The notes under the pieces are model-generated. The model made no database searches, had not been told where the DNA came from, and saw nothing but the letters and a program-made list of their open reading frames with translations. Made by a program: the position numbers and the translations under genes. Below, piece after piece: positions 6,359 through 13,681 of a stretch of DNA of 13,743 nt. The stretch spans positions 1-13,743 of the forward strand of contig JBDRGC010000139.1 of assembly GCA_043818215.1 (NCBI GenBank), written 5' to 3'. Numbering within the stretch: the stretch's first letter is position 1; the number at the start of each line of letters is the position of its first letter. The DNA is from JBDRGC01 sp043818215 (GTDB lineage Bacteria; Chloroflexota; Anaerolineae; Anaerolineales; UBA11858).

Positions 6359-8191
6359 AGTCGACTTAAACATCTCATCATCGGCCCCCCGTTACCAACC
6401 CAGCAGTTCATCCATGAGCGTTTGAACAAAATCCGCGCCCTGGCAACCTTTTCGCCGGACGCGCTTTCATCGATTGCTTATGCCAACCAGGAGATCTTTT
6501 TAGGATTGGTTGTAGCCGGAAGCGCCGGTCTCTCTCTGGCCTGGCCGATTGGGGTGGCGATCACGGTTCTGTTGACTATCGTGGCGCTCTCCTATTATCA
6601 AACCATCGCAGGCTATCCTTCCGGCGGTGGTTCGTATGTCGTTGCCCGTGAGAATCTGGGCACACTACCTGGGTTAGTGGCCGGAGCCGCATTGTTGATC
6701 GACTATATTCTAACCGCGGCAGTCAGCCTGACAGCCGGGGTGGAGGCGATTGCCTCGGCATTCCCGGCCCTGTGGACTCACAGGATAGCCTTATCGCTGG
6801 GCTTGTTGGTATTGATCACCCTCCTCAATCTGCGCGGCCTGCGGGAAACCGGAACCTTTATGTCGATCCCGGTTTATCTGTTCTTATTCACTTTTATACC
6901 CATGTTGGTGTATGGTTTTATCCGGGCGATGATCGATGGGCCAGGGTCATTTGCTAATACCGCGCCTTCTGCCACAGTGCCGCTAACTGCCTTTTTGGTG
7001 CTGCGCGCTTTTTCGGCAGGCTGCACTGCCCTGACGGGCATCGAAGCCGTCAGTAACGGGGTGCCTGCATTTCACCCACCCCAGGCAAAGAATGCCCAAA
7101 AGACTCTGATTGCCATGGCAGTCTTGATGGGTTTGCTCTTTGTGGGCAGCATCGGGCTGACGCAGTACCTGGCTGTGGTTGCCGGGCCAGGCGAAACTAT
7201 CCTCTCGTCGCTAACGCGACGACTGTTGGGAGGTGGAACAAGCTATCTGGTCATCCAGATAGCTACTATGCTGATCCTGGCAGTAGCCGCCAACACCGGG
7301 TTTGCCGGTTTTCCCCGTCTGGCCGCGCTGCTGGCAAAAGACGAATTTCTGCCTCACCAGTTCACCGGCTTGGGAGATCGATTGGTGTTGGCGAATGGGA
7401 TCATTTTCCTCTCGAGCCTTACGGGTGTGCTGATTATTGCATTCAAGGGCAACACCCATTCGCTGATTCCTTTATTTGCCGTTGGCGCCTTTCTAGCTTT
7501 CACTCTCTCACAAACCGGGATGGTTATGCACTGGTGCAAAGAGCGTGGTCAACACTGGCAGATCAAAGCCCTGCTTAACGGGCTGGGTGCCCTGGTGACT
7601 GGGATAACCACCTTGATTGTAGGCGTCAGCAAGTTCAGACAAGGTGCCTGGCTGATCACTGTCTTGATCCCTGTTTTGGTGATCCTTTTCTACCGGATTC
7701 GCTGTCACTACCAGGATGTTGCCGAACAACTCACAATGAGCACAATTGGCAAGATCGATAGAACTCGCGCCCATCTCAGAGTTGTAATCCCCATCAGCGG
7801 GGTGCATCGTGGTGTGTCCGATGCGATCAATTACGCCCAATCCATTTCCAAAAATGTGACCGCGGTTTACATCGAACTGGAACCGGGGAGCGGGGATAAA
7901 ATCATCGAAAAATGGAACCACTGGTGGCCGAAAGTCCCATTAGTGATTCTGCCCTCGCCTTACCGCTCTATTGTTGGCCCGCTGCTAGATTACCTGGATC
8001 AGACCGATGAGGCCCACGGCGATGGTCAGCTTGCAACTGTGATCCTGCCAGAATTCATTCCATCGAAATGGTGGCATAGCCTGCTCCATAATCAGACGGC
8101 CTGGTTGATCAAGGCGGCTTTACTCTACCGGAGGCGGCACTTCGGTTATCAGCGCGCTATAATCGATGTGCCCTATCACCTGGAGAGGTAA
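6356..8191 (+). CDS. kimA: KimA-type high-affinity K+ importer (KUP/APC superfamily)
   Basis: With the TTG at 6356 the protein has 611 residues (B. subtilis KimA has 607). It aligns with KimA along its length. The membrane domain of about 12 helices covers roughly 45-465. A cytosolic UspA-like domain follows from about 470 to the end and finishes WHSLLHNQTAWL...VPYHLER. Residues corresponding to reported KimA K+-site positions, from memory, are D35, Y42, D116, T120, S124, T227 and E230. The residue equivalent to KimA Y377 is Phe (F374). KimA takes up K+ with proton symport and is inhibited by c-di-AMP in Firmicutes. No c-di-AMP riboswitch precedes this gene, since only 33 bases separate it from the previous stop. 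Databases may label such proteins 'amino acid permease'. The full-length match favours K+. Confidence 0.9.
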   Translation: MSRLKHLIIGPPLPTQQFIHERLNKIRALATFSPDALSSIAYANQEIFLGLVVAGSAGLSLAWPIGVAITVLLTIVALSYYQTIAGYPSGGGSYVVARENLGTLPGLVAGAALLIDYILTAAVSLTAGVEAIASAFPALWTHRIALSLGLLVLITLLNLRGLRETGTFMSIPVYLFLFTFIPMLVYGFIRAMIDGPGSFANTAPSATVPLTAFLVLRAFSAGCTALTGIEAVSNGVPAFHPPQAKNAQKTLIAMAVLMGLLFVGSIGLTQYLAVVAGPGETILSSLTRRLLGGGTSYLVIQIATMLILAVAANTGFAGFPRLAALLAKDEFLPHQFTGLGDRLVLANGIIFLSSLTGVLIIAFKGNTHSLIPLFAVGAFLAFTLSQTGMVMHWCKERGQHWQIKALLNGLGALVTGITTLIVGVSKFRQGAWLITVLIPVLVILFYRIRCHYQDVAEQLTMSTIGKIDRTRAHLRVVIPISGVHRGVSDAINYAQSISKNVTAVYIELEPGSGDKIIEKWNHWWPKVPLVILPSPYRSIVGPLLDYLDQTDEAHGDGQLATVILPEFIPSKWWHSLLHNQTAWLIKAALLYRRRHFGYQRAIIDVPYHLER

Positions 8192-8235
8192 TTTGTGGAT
8201 TACAACGAGCTATATTACGCACAATGGAGGTTTCA

Positions 8236-8403
8236 GTGACAGATTTCTTCGCCGGTTTACTCAACGAGCCACTAATTTCGAGGCTATCATTTACAAAAGT
8301 AACAAGGACTGATGGCAAAGTAGCTATCGCCACAACCACATTACAGCTTGTCGATCTGCCGGTTGTCAAACTTGACATCTCAAATAGGAGTACACAGCCA
8401 TGA
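8236..8403 (+). CDS. 55-codon unrecognised small ORF coupled to corA
   Basis: A GTG start at 8236 follows a strong TGGAGG (8225-8230, spacer 5). The 55-codon frame ends in a TGA at 8401-8403 that overlaps the corA ATG (8400) as ATGA. The peptide begins MTDFFAGLLNEPL and ends DISNRSTQP. It has no membrane helix, no cysteines and no family I recognise. It lies 44 bases after kimA. It may encode a small accessory protein, act as a leader whose translation controls corA, or be a remnant. corA also has its own AGGAG (8386-8390) inside this frame. The ribosome binding site and exact overlap are visible, but function is unknown. Confidence 0.55.
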   Translation: MTDFFAGLLNEPLISRLSFTKVTRTDGKVAIATTTLQLVDLPVVKLDISNRSTQP

Positions 8404-9464
8404 AACGATTTTTCCACAAACCCGGTTCGGTTGGGCATGCCCCAGGCACATTGGTAACGACCGAGAAAGCAGACCGGCAGCCCTTGAAGCTAACCGTTTT
8501 CGAATATGGCCCGGAGATGCCCGTGAACGAGCGGCAGGCCCAAACGGTTTCCGAATGCATCCCGTTCAATCCGCAAACCCCGGTGACCTGGCTCAATGTG
8601 GGTGGCAGCCACCAGGTGGAAATCCTCGAAGAAATAGGCAGCCGCCTCGATATTCATCCATTGGTAATGGAGGATATCCTCGATACCAGCCAGCGGCCAA
8701 AAATGGAAGATTTCGACCGCTTTCTTTTCATCGAGCTGAATATGCTCTCCTGGGATGAGAACCAGCTACAAATCGAGTCGCAACAGGTCAGCCTGATTTT
8801 GGGGGAAAATTATGTGGTCACTTTTCAGGAACGCGAAAAGGATGTCTTCGATCCGATTAGAAAACGCATTCGAGAAGACAAGAGCCGCCTGACCAAACAA
8901 GGGGCAGATTACCTGGCCTACTCTTTGATCGATGCCATTGTGGATCATTATTTCGTCGTGCTGGAAAATCTGGGGGAGCAGATCGAATTTCTGGAGGAAG
9001 AACTGATCACCGATCCCGATCCCGGAACCCTGCAAGCCACCCATGAATTGAAGCGCGAGCTGATCTTCCTGCGAAAATCGGTCTGGCCATTACGGGAGGT
9101 GATCAGCGCGCTGGAGAGAGGTGAATCTCCGCTATTCCAGGAGACATCCCTGATCTACCTGAGGGATGTCTACGACCACACCATCCAGATCATCGATACC
9201 GTCGAAACCTTCCGGGATATGGCATCCGGGATGCTGGATATTTACCTCTCCAGCGTCAGCAACCGCATGAATGAGGTCATGAAAGTGCTAACGGTTATTG
9301 CAACCGTTTTCATGCCCCTTTCTTTTATCGTCGGCTTGTACGGCATGAATTTTCGTTACATGCCCGAATTGCAATGGAAGTGGGGATATTTTGGTGTTTG
9401 GGGTGTGGTTATCAGCGTGGTGGCGGGGATGCTGGCCTATTTCCGCCGGAAGAAGTGGTTTTAG
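8400..9464 (+). CDS. corA: CorA-family Mg2+/Co2+ transporter
   Basis: CorA is a homopentameric inner-membrane channel for Mg2+ and, in some members, Co2+ or Ni2+. The 354-residue protein is close to Thermotoga maritima CorA (351). It has an N-terminal cytosolic funnel (about 1-290), with a long stalk helix ending in SSVSNRMNEVMKVL, then TM1 (about 296-314). The YGMNF signature with G315-M316-N317 and the loop MPELQWKWGY follow, then TM2 (about 328-348) and a basic RRKKWF tail. D92 and D256 align with the T. maritima intersubunit Mg2+-sensing pair D89/D253, and D280 with the D277 pore ring (numbering from memory). This suggests gating by intracellular Mg2+ is intact. The start is supported by AGGAG 9 bases upstream. 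The gap to the next gene is 3 nt. Confidence 0.95.
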   Translation: MKRFFHKPGSVGHAPGTLVTTEKADRQPLKLTVFEYGPEMPVNERQAQTVSECIPFNPQTPVTWLNVGGSHQVEILEEIGSRLDIHPLVMEDILDTSQRPKMEDFDRFLFIELNMLSWDENQLQIESQQVSLILGENYVVTFQEREKDVFDPIRKRIREDKSRLTKQGADYLAYSLIDAIVDHYFVVLENLGEQIEFLEEELITDPDPGTLQATHELKRELIFLRKSVWPLREVISALERGESPLFQETSLIYLRDVYDHTIQIIDTVETFRDMASGMLDIYLSSVSNRMNEVMKVLTVIATVFMPLSFIVGLYGMNFRYMPELQWKWGYFGVWGVVISVVAGMLAYFRRKKWF

Positions 9465-9467
9465 AGG

Positions 9468-10268
9468 ATGTCTGAATATCTCGATCAAATCCTCTGGGTG
9501 GATGAAACTATCCGCATATTGATTTACTTCGCATCCGCCTGGCTGCTCGCTTTTCTTTTGAAGCGATTGGTACGACGCGCAATGAGACTTGGGCAGCTGG
9601 CACCAAGGGGTCGCAAACCCAGCCCTGAACGGCAAAAAACCCTCCAAAGCCTGGTTTCCAGTGCGATCAACCTGATCGTTTTCATCATCGCCGCCTTGGC
9701 AAGTTTGGGATTGTTCATCCAATCGGACACTTTGGTCTGGATGGTGGGCTTGTTCAGTGCGGCCTTTGGCCTCGGCGCTCGCCCCCTGATCAGCGATTAT
9801 CTGGCCGGCCTGAGTTTCATCTTCGAAGATACCTTTGCAGTCGGGGAGAAGATCGAACTCCCTGGCCCTCCGGTTATGGAAGGGGTGGTTGAAGCCATAA
9901 ATTTGCGGACGACCTTATTGCGGTCGCCTACTGGCGAATTGTACGTCGTTCCCAACGGCGAAATTCGCACAGTGCGAAATTTCAGCCGGGGTAAGTTTTC
10001 GATCGCCAATATCACCCTAAAAATCTCAGCCTCGGATTTGGGAAACACTATCGCCATTCTGGAAGCCTTGGGAGAAGAGGCCGTTCTCTTGCTCCCCAAC
10101 CTGATCGAGCCTTGGCAAGTCATCAGTCCAGAGGGGATGATTGGACAATACACAGAATTAACCCTGGTCGCTAAGGCCCGGTTTGCTAAGGCGGCAGACA
10201 TGCGGCCGCGGCTCCTAAACCTCGCCCAGGAGAGAATGGCTGAAGCTGGTATTGCGCTGGCAGCCTGA
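9468..10268 (+). CDS. MscS-family small-conductance mechanosensitive channel
   Basis: MscS channels open under membrane tension and release solutes during hypo-osmotic shock. The 266-residue protein has TM1 at about 14-34, TM2 at about 62-83 and a TM3 / pore helix at about 88-120 (SAAFGLGARPLISDYLAG). The beta domain follows with VGEKIEL (125-131), GVVEAINLRTTLLRSPTGE and VPNGEI (161-166), then a C-terminal alpha/beta vestibule. The length is near that of E. coli MscS (286). There is no periplasmic or sensor extension. It starts 3 bases after the corA stop. GAAGTGG at 9451-9457 is the likely ribosome binding site. In this cluster it could vent K+ accumulated by KimA, which is an inference from neighbourhood. 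Confidence 0.9.
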   Translation: MSEYLDQILWVDETIRILIYFASAWLLAFLLKRLVRRAMRLGQLAPRGRKPSPERQKTLQSLVSSAINLIVFIIAALASLGLFIQSDTLVWMVGLFSAAFGLGARPLISDYLAGLSFIFEDTFAVGEKIELPGPPVMEGVVEAINLRTTLLRSPTGELYVVPNGEIRTVRNFSRGKFSIANITLKISASDLGNTIAILEALGEEAVLLLPNLIEPWQVISPEGMIGQYTELTLVAKARFAKAADMRPRLLNLAQERMAEAGIALAA

Positions 10269-10277
10269 GGAGGTCTT

Positions 10278-10382
10278 ATGATCCACTCGATTTTGATCCT
10301 ACCGGTATGGATTTGTAAATGCGACAACGGGCCAGGATGTAAATTGGGAGGCTGTACCGATGAAAACGAAAAATCAATCTAA
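10278..10382 (+). CDS. 34-residue cysteine-rich small ORF
   Basis: The ATG at 10278 follows a perfect AGGAGG (10268-10273, spacer 4) that overlaps the MscS stop. The 34-residue peptide has a hydrophobic start (ILILPVWI) and then four cysteines, C13, C15, C21 and C26, in a CxCx5Cx4C pattern with several glycines. An acidic and lysine-containing tail closes it. It overlaps the next gene by 23 bases. The pattern would suit binding of a soft metal ion or an iron-sulfur site, or a membrane-attached microprotein. No known family is recognised. It might instead be a translated leader that keeps ribosomes moving toward the next start. Confidence 0.5.
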   Translation: MIHSILILPVWICKCDNGPGCKLGGCTDENEKSI

Positions 10383-11478
10383 AATGGCCCAAGAGATTAT
10401 GCTTTATATCATCCTGCTATCCGGATTTGGATGGCTGGTCTACACTTACCAGGTCCTCCTTGGCCCCTTGGTCATTTCCGGTTTAATCGCTTATCTTCTC
10501 TATCCAGGTGTAACCTGGCTTTCTGATCGCACCCGGATCGACCGGCAAAGGGTAGTCCCCTTTGTTTATCTCATCTTTTTGGGTTTTCTGGTTTGGGCAA
10601 TTGTCTTCCTGGTTCCCATTATCGCCAGCCAGGCCAGCTTGCTTACCGGGCAGTTGGCTAAATTACCAGATCAGGTTGAAATCCTGCAAACCAACCTGGA
10701 AGGTTTACTGGGTTTCAAGTTGCCACTCGAGTCGTTTATCGAAGAATTCGAAACGGACATGACTCAACTGCTAAAACCAGAACGGGTTTTTCGCGTTCTC
10801 CAGGGAGCTTCTACGAATATTGTTTGGGTGATCATTATATTCATCACCAGTTTTCACCTGTTGCGAGATTGGCCACGCCTACGAGAATGGTTGTTTGGAT
10901 TGTCGCCAGAAAACCTTGAATCAGACCTCCGCCGCCTGCACCAGGAGATCAAGACCGTATGGCATGCTTACCTGCGCGGCCAGTTGTTGATTATGTCCAT
11001 TCTGGGGATACTATCTGGGATCGGAGCGGCTGTGATCGGACTCCCTGGAGCATTGATTCTCGGTTTCCTGGCTGGGGCACTAGCTCTGATCCCCAGCTTA
11101 GGCCCAGCTACGGCCACCGCTATCGCCGCGGTCGTGGCCTGGACTCAGGGATCGACGTATTTAGATCTTTCTAACCTGGCTGTCACCTTGATGGTGGTGG
11201 CCATCTTTCAAGTCATCCAGTTGATCGAAGGCTTCTGGCTAACCCCCCGGATCGTGGGCCGCCGCTTGAATTTGCATCCCGGGCTGATATTGGTTGCCGT
11301 TGTTGGCACCCTCTTCACGTTGGGTGCCTTGATGGCCTTGATTATTGCCCCATTATTAGGCTCACTTGATCTTGTTTTCCGCTACGCTCGACGCAAACGG
11401 GTTGGTCTTGATCCCTGGCCGGTTGAGGAAACACATCGAGCGGCTGATGCTGTAGAAGAGTGCCTGGATGATGAATGA
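10360..11478 (+). CDS. AI-2E family (PerM/UPF0118) membrane permease
   Basis: This 372-residue membrane protein has the AI-2E transporter layout. Two N-terminal helices (about 14-48) and a third (about 66-92) precede a soluble, partly helical segment (about 95-150). A helix at about 150-168 is followed by a C-terminal block of helices from about 205 to 340. Signature segments are AYLRGQLLI (203-211), IPSLGPATATAIA (244-256) and LTPRIVGRRLNLHPG (294-308). Family members export autoinducer-2 (TqsA) or act as Na+(Li+)/H+ antiporters in some species. Placement in a cation cluster makes an ion-linked role attractive but unproven. GGGAGG (10346-10351, spacer 8) supports the start. The frame downstream of its TGA stays open in the same phase. 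Confidence 0.9.
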   Translation: MKTKNQSKMAQEIMLYIILLSGFGWLVYTYQVLLGPLVISGLIAYLLYPGVTWLSDRTRIDRQRVVPFVYLIFLGFLVWAIVFLVPIIASQASLLTGQLAKLPDQVEILQTNLEGLLGFKLPLESFIEEFETDMTQLLKPERVFRVLQGASTNIVWVIIIFITSFHLLRDWPRLREWLFGLSPENLESDLRRLHQEIKTVWHAYLRGQLLIMSILGILSGIGAAVIGLPGALILGFLAGALALIPSLGPATATAIAAVVAWTQGSTYLDLSNLAVTLMVVAIFQVIQLIEGFWLTPRIVGRRLNLHPGLILVAVVGTLFTLGALMALIIAPLLGSLDLVFRYARRKRVGLDPWPVEETHRAADAVEECLDDE

Positions 11479-11636
11479 GATGTCCCTGCCCAAATCCCCA
11501 GTATTTTGCTTTTGGTTTATCACAATGCCTATCGCAGAAAACTCGTAGCGCTATTGTCGGGCAAATACAAAGTCATTATTGGAACTGTTGCGGGTCCGTT
11601 ATCTCAGCCTTTTCATTCGTGCATCGTTGATGGTCA

Positions 11637-11644
11637 GATATTGA
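11637..11644. repeat. Target-site duplication, left copy (GATATTGA)
   Basis: These eight bases are identical to 11879-11886, immediately outside the terminal inverted repeats. This marks the insertion point and suggests a fairly recent, unrearranged insertion. Confidence 0.85.
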
Positions 11645-11878
11645 GTAATTACTCAGCCGTGTCATACCGCAAGGGTACACCTGTCCCGGTGTCTAGGGAT
11701 ACCCGTTGGTATTGCGAAGCGGCGTTTTTCCGCTGACACTTGCACCGCACTGCGTTTGGTGCAGCGCAGGTGAGCAATCCCCGAGACCTTGACGGAGACT
11801 GCTTCGGGGAAAAAACGCCCCTCGCACATAGAGTCCCCTTCAGGGGAGTGACACTTTTGGGGGAGGCTGAGTAGTTAC
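11645..11878. mobile_element. 234-bp MITE with 14-bp TIRs and a perfect 8-bp target duplication
   Basis: The ends gtaattactcagcc (11645-11658) and ggctgagtagttac (11865-11878) are inverted repeats with 13 of 14 positions matching. GATATTGA directly flanks both ends (11637-11644 and 11879-11886). There is no transposase. The interior is a series of stem-loops, for example agcgg/ccgct, gcacc/ggtgc, ccccgag/cttcgggg and tcccc/gggga. GTAA termini with 8-bp duplications are the pattern of IS66-family insertion sequences (established knowledge), so trans-mobilisation by such a transposase is inferred. The same terminal repeat occurs at 2317-2628. Confidence 0.85.
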
Positions 11879-11886
11879 GATATTGA
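11879..11886. repeat. Target-site duplication, right copy (GATATTGA)
   Basis: Exact match to 11637-11644. Reading on from this copy restores the codon phase of the left ORF fragment (ata ttg aca). Confidence 0.85.
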
Positions 11887-12122
11887 CATCGTTTGAGCAA
11901 CAAATCCTGGCCCGTAAAGGAGAAGATACGCCTTTTTTGCCCATCTCGTTGGTCGCCGCACGGGAAGACTTACCCAAACTTGCGGGGTATATCAAGTACG
12001 CCGTCGATGAAATCCTGTTGACACCCATTGATGACCTGATCCTTCTGGATTTTTCCCAGATATTTTATAACTCATGATCTCAACGGGCAATATAACCCTT
12101 TTTTATGCCGTTAGTAGTACGC

Positions 12123-12154
12123 CACGAGAGTGGAGCATGACGGGCACTCTCGTG
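12123..12154. terminator. Stem-loop between convergent genes
   Basis: The arms cacgagagtg (12123-12132) and cactctcgtg (12145-12154) are perfectly complementary around a 12-nt loop. The stem sits right after the purB stop and downstream of the plus-strand ORF. Neither strand has a T-tract after the stem, so efficient intrinsic termination is doubtful. It may protect 3' ends or block read-through in both directions. Confidence 0.55.
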
Positions 12155-12156
12155 CC

Positions 12157-13551
12157 TTACAACAAACCTAGTTTGGCGTTGATGGTGCCAACAAAGGCTG
12201 CCGCCCTTCGAGGCGCGTCGCCGAAGTAGAGGCTGGCATCCATGAGGGCGCGCAGTTCGTGCTCGGGGAGATAGCGCAGTATTTCAGGGTCATGGGCAAT
12301 CAACCCGGCGAGGGGGTTGGGGTCGCCTGTGCGGATGGCATCCCAGGCGGCAAGAGAGTGCTGGCGCAATCGGGCGTGCATTTCCTGGCGGTCGGCGCCG
12401 GCTTTGCCGAGGGCCATGAGCACTCGCTCGGTGGCGGCGAAGGGGCCGTAAATCGCCAGGTTACGTATCATGGCAGATTCATCGACAACCAGGCCCACAA
12501 CGATATCTTTGGTTATGTGCAGCAGCTCGTCGGCGATGAGGAAGGCTTCGGGCAAGATGGTACGGCGGTTGGCACTGTCGTCGAGGGTGCGTTCGAGCAA
12601 GGAGTGGGCGGCGTTATCCCAGGCCGTGCGCGGGAACTGGGCCAGCAGACGGGCCAGGGAATTGATTTTCTCAGCCCGTATGGGGTTGCGTTTGAAAGGC
12701 ATGGCCGATGAACCAACCTGCTGACTGCCAAAGGGTTCGGCCAACTCTCCAATGGGCGGGGATTGCAGGATACGCAGGTCGAAGGCGAATTTGTAGAGGG
12801 AGGCTCCCAACCCGGCGAGGGCTGTCAGGATGCGGTAATCCTGCTTGCGGGGGTAGGTTTGGGTGGTGACGGGATAAAAGGGGAGCTCGAGTATTTTAGA
12901 AAGCAGGGCCTCGAATTTGGGCAGGTTCTCCAAATCTAGCAGTTCGGCGTAGGATGCGCTGGTGCCGACCGCTCCCTTGAAGCCTTTGCCGCGTAGTTCG
13001 GAGCGGACACGAGCCAGGTTTTCCCAATCGGCGAGCAGGTCTTGGGCGTATTGGGCCAGACGGTAACCCAGGGTGGAGGGTTCGGCAGGCTGCAAGTGAG
13101 TGAAGGCCATTAGCGGGGTGGCGGCATAGCGGTCGATTTTTCGGGCCAGGATTCCTAACAGGTCACGAAGGCAGTCCACAACTAAGTCCAAGGATTCCCG
13201 AATCTGGAGGGCGGTGGCGTTATCTTTCACATCCACCGAAGTGGCCCCCAGGTGAATGATGCCTCCGCCCACAGGGCATTGTCCGGCAAAGGTTTTGACT
13301 TCGGCCATCAAATCGTGATGGATGTGGGATTCTATTTCGAGGGCGCGGGGCATATCCACCTGGTCTGCGTGGGCGCGCAGGTCGGCTACCTGGGCAGACT
13401 TGACGAGGCCGAACTCGAGTTGAACTTCAGCCAGGGCAACCCAGATACGCCGCCACAGCCGCCGCTTATGCGCTTCGCTCCAGATGCGGCGCATTTCGGG
13501 TGAACTATAGCGCCAGGTGTATGGGGAGAGATAGGTTTCGAAATCTGTCAT
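12157..13551 (-). CDS. purB: Adenylosuccinate lyase
   Basis: PurB performs two eliminations of fumarate in purine synthesis: SAICAR to AICAR and adenylosuccinate to AMP. It is a cytoplasmic homotetramer of the fumarase/aspartase superfamily. The 464-residue protein has the three conserved regions: HLGATSVDVKDN (100-111), THLQPAEPSTLG (151-162, catalytic-type H152) and the mobile loop GSSAMPFKRNP (280-290, with the catalytic Ser at 281/282). HHD at 78-80 corresponds to the substrate-binding His-Asp stretch. The length is typical. The ATG at 13551 gives the expected N-terminus (YLSPYTWRYSSPEM). Its ribosome binding site is weak, with only GAG about 8 bases upstream. The gene is convergent with the cation cluster and stands alone here. 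A heptamer repeat lies in its upstream region. Confidence 0.95.
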   Translation of the reverse strand: MTDFETYLSPYTWRYSSPEMRRIWSEAHKRRLWRRIWVALAEVQLEFGLVKSAQVADLRAHADQVDMPRALEIESHIHHDLMAEVKTFAGQCPVGGGIIHLGATSVDVKDNATALQIRESLDLVVDCLRDLLGILARKIDRYAATPLMAFTHLQPAEPSTLGYRLAQYAQDLLADWENLARVRSELRGKGFKGAVGTSASYAELLDLENLPKFEALLSKILELPFYPVTTQTYPRKQDYRILTALAGLGASLYKFAFDLRILQSPPIGELAEPFGSQQVGSSAMPFKRNPIRAEKINSLARLLAQFPRTAWDNAAHSLLERTLDDSANRRTILPEAFLIADELLHITKDIVVGLVVDESAMIRNLAIYGPFAATERVLMALGKAGADRQEMHARLRQHSLAAWDAIRTGDPNPLAGLIAHDPEILRYLPEHELRALMDASLYFGDAPRRAAAFVGTINAKLGLL

Positions 13552-13567
13552 AATTATGCTCGAAAAA

Positions 13568-13593
13568 TAGAGGGTAGAGGGTAGAGGGTAGAG
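13568..13593. repeat. Tandem heptamer (tagaggg) x 3.7
   Basis: There are three full copies of tagaggg and a partial fourth, 17 bases upstream of the purB start (on the opposite strand). Repeat-number variation could alter purB leader length. It has three GGG runs, one short of a standard G-quadruplex motif. Confidence 0.8.
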
Positions 13594-13663
13594 TTATAAA
13601 ATCGCGCTACAAAATATGGTGGTGGTTAGAAGGTAAGTGATGACCAAATCACAAAATGCTCTA

Positions 13664-13681
13664 GCCGCCGTCCTCGGCGGC
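13664..13681. repeat. GC-only hairpin
   Basis: gccgccg and cggcggc form a perfect 7-bp stem around tcct. It runs straight into the G-rich palindrome at the right edge. On the plus strand it is not followed by a T-tract. Confidence 0.55.

Larger units (their letters stand above)
11506..12077 (+). pseudogene. Unrecognised ORF interrupted by a MITE
   Basis: The left part (11506-11644) runs ...FHSCIVDGQIL up to the first GATATTGA. The right part (11887-12077) continues TSFEQQILARKGEDTP... to a TGA. Removing the element and one copy of the duplication gives a single frame of 110 codons from the TTG at 11506, with no stop at the join. The downstream protein looks like real coding sequence (for example LPKLAGYIKYAVDEILL) but matches no family I know. 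No Shine-Dalgarno precedes the TTG. The same frame is open back to the TGA of the permease gene at 11476-11478, so the true start, or a former fusion to the permease, is uncertain. As it stands, the element shifts the frame (242 bp added), so the product must be lost or truncated. Confidence 0.55.
11479..12156. other. Region between the permease gene and purB
   Basis: This 678-base stretch has no intact recognised gene. It contains an ORF split into 11506-11644 and 11887-12077 by a 234-bp mobile element, then a stem-loop at 12123-12154. A weak hairpin with a T6 run (12082-12112) just after the ORF stop may be its terminator. Confidence 0.6.

Noticed and set aside
9797..10327. 176-codon minus-strand frame opposite the MscS gene
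   Set aside because: It is fully antisense to a clear MscS-family gene, resembles no protein and has no ribosome binding site.
11475..11630. ATG frame just after the permease gene
   Set aside because: It starts with ATG but gives a Cys/Ser-rich 51-residue peptide with no Shine-Dalgarno and does not continue past the MITE. The other frame joins cleanly across the insertion.
11649..11903. 84-codon minus-strand frame
   Set aside because: It lies almost wholly within the MITE and its product follows the stem-loops. No coding signal.
12259..12711. 150-codon plus-strand frame opposite purB
   Set aside because: It overlaps the PurB catalytic region on the other strand and shows only composition-driven Gly/Val/Glu richness.
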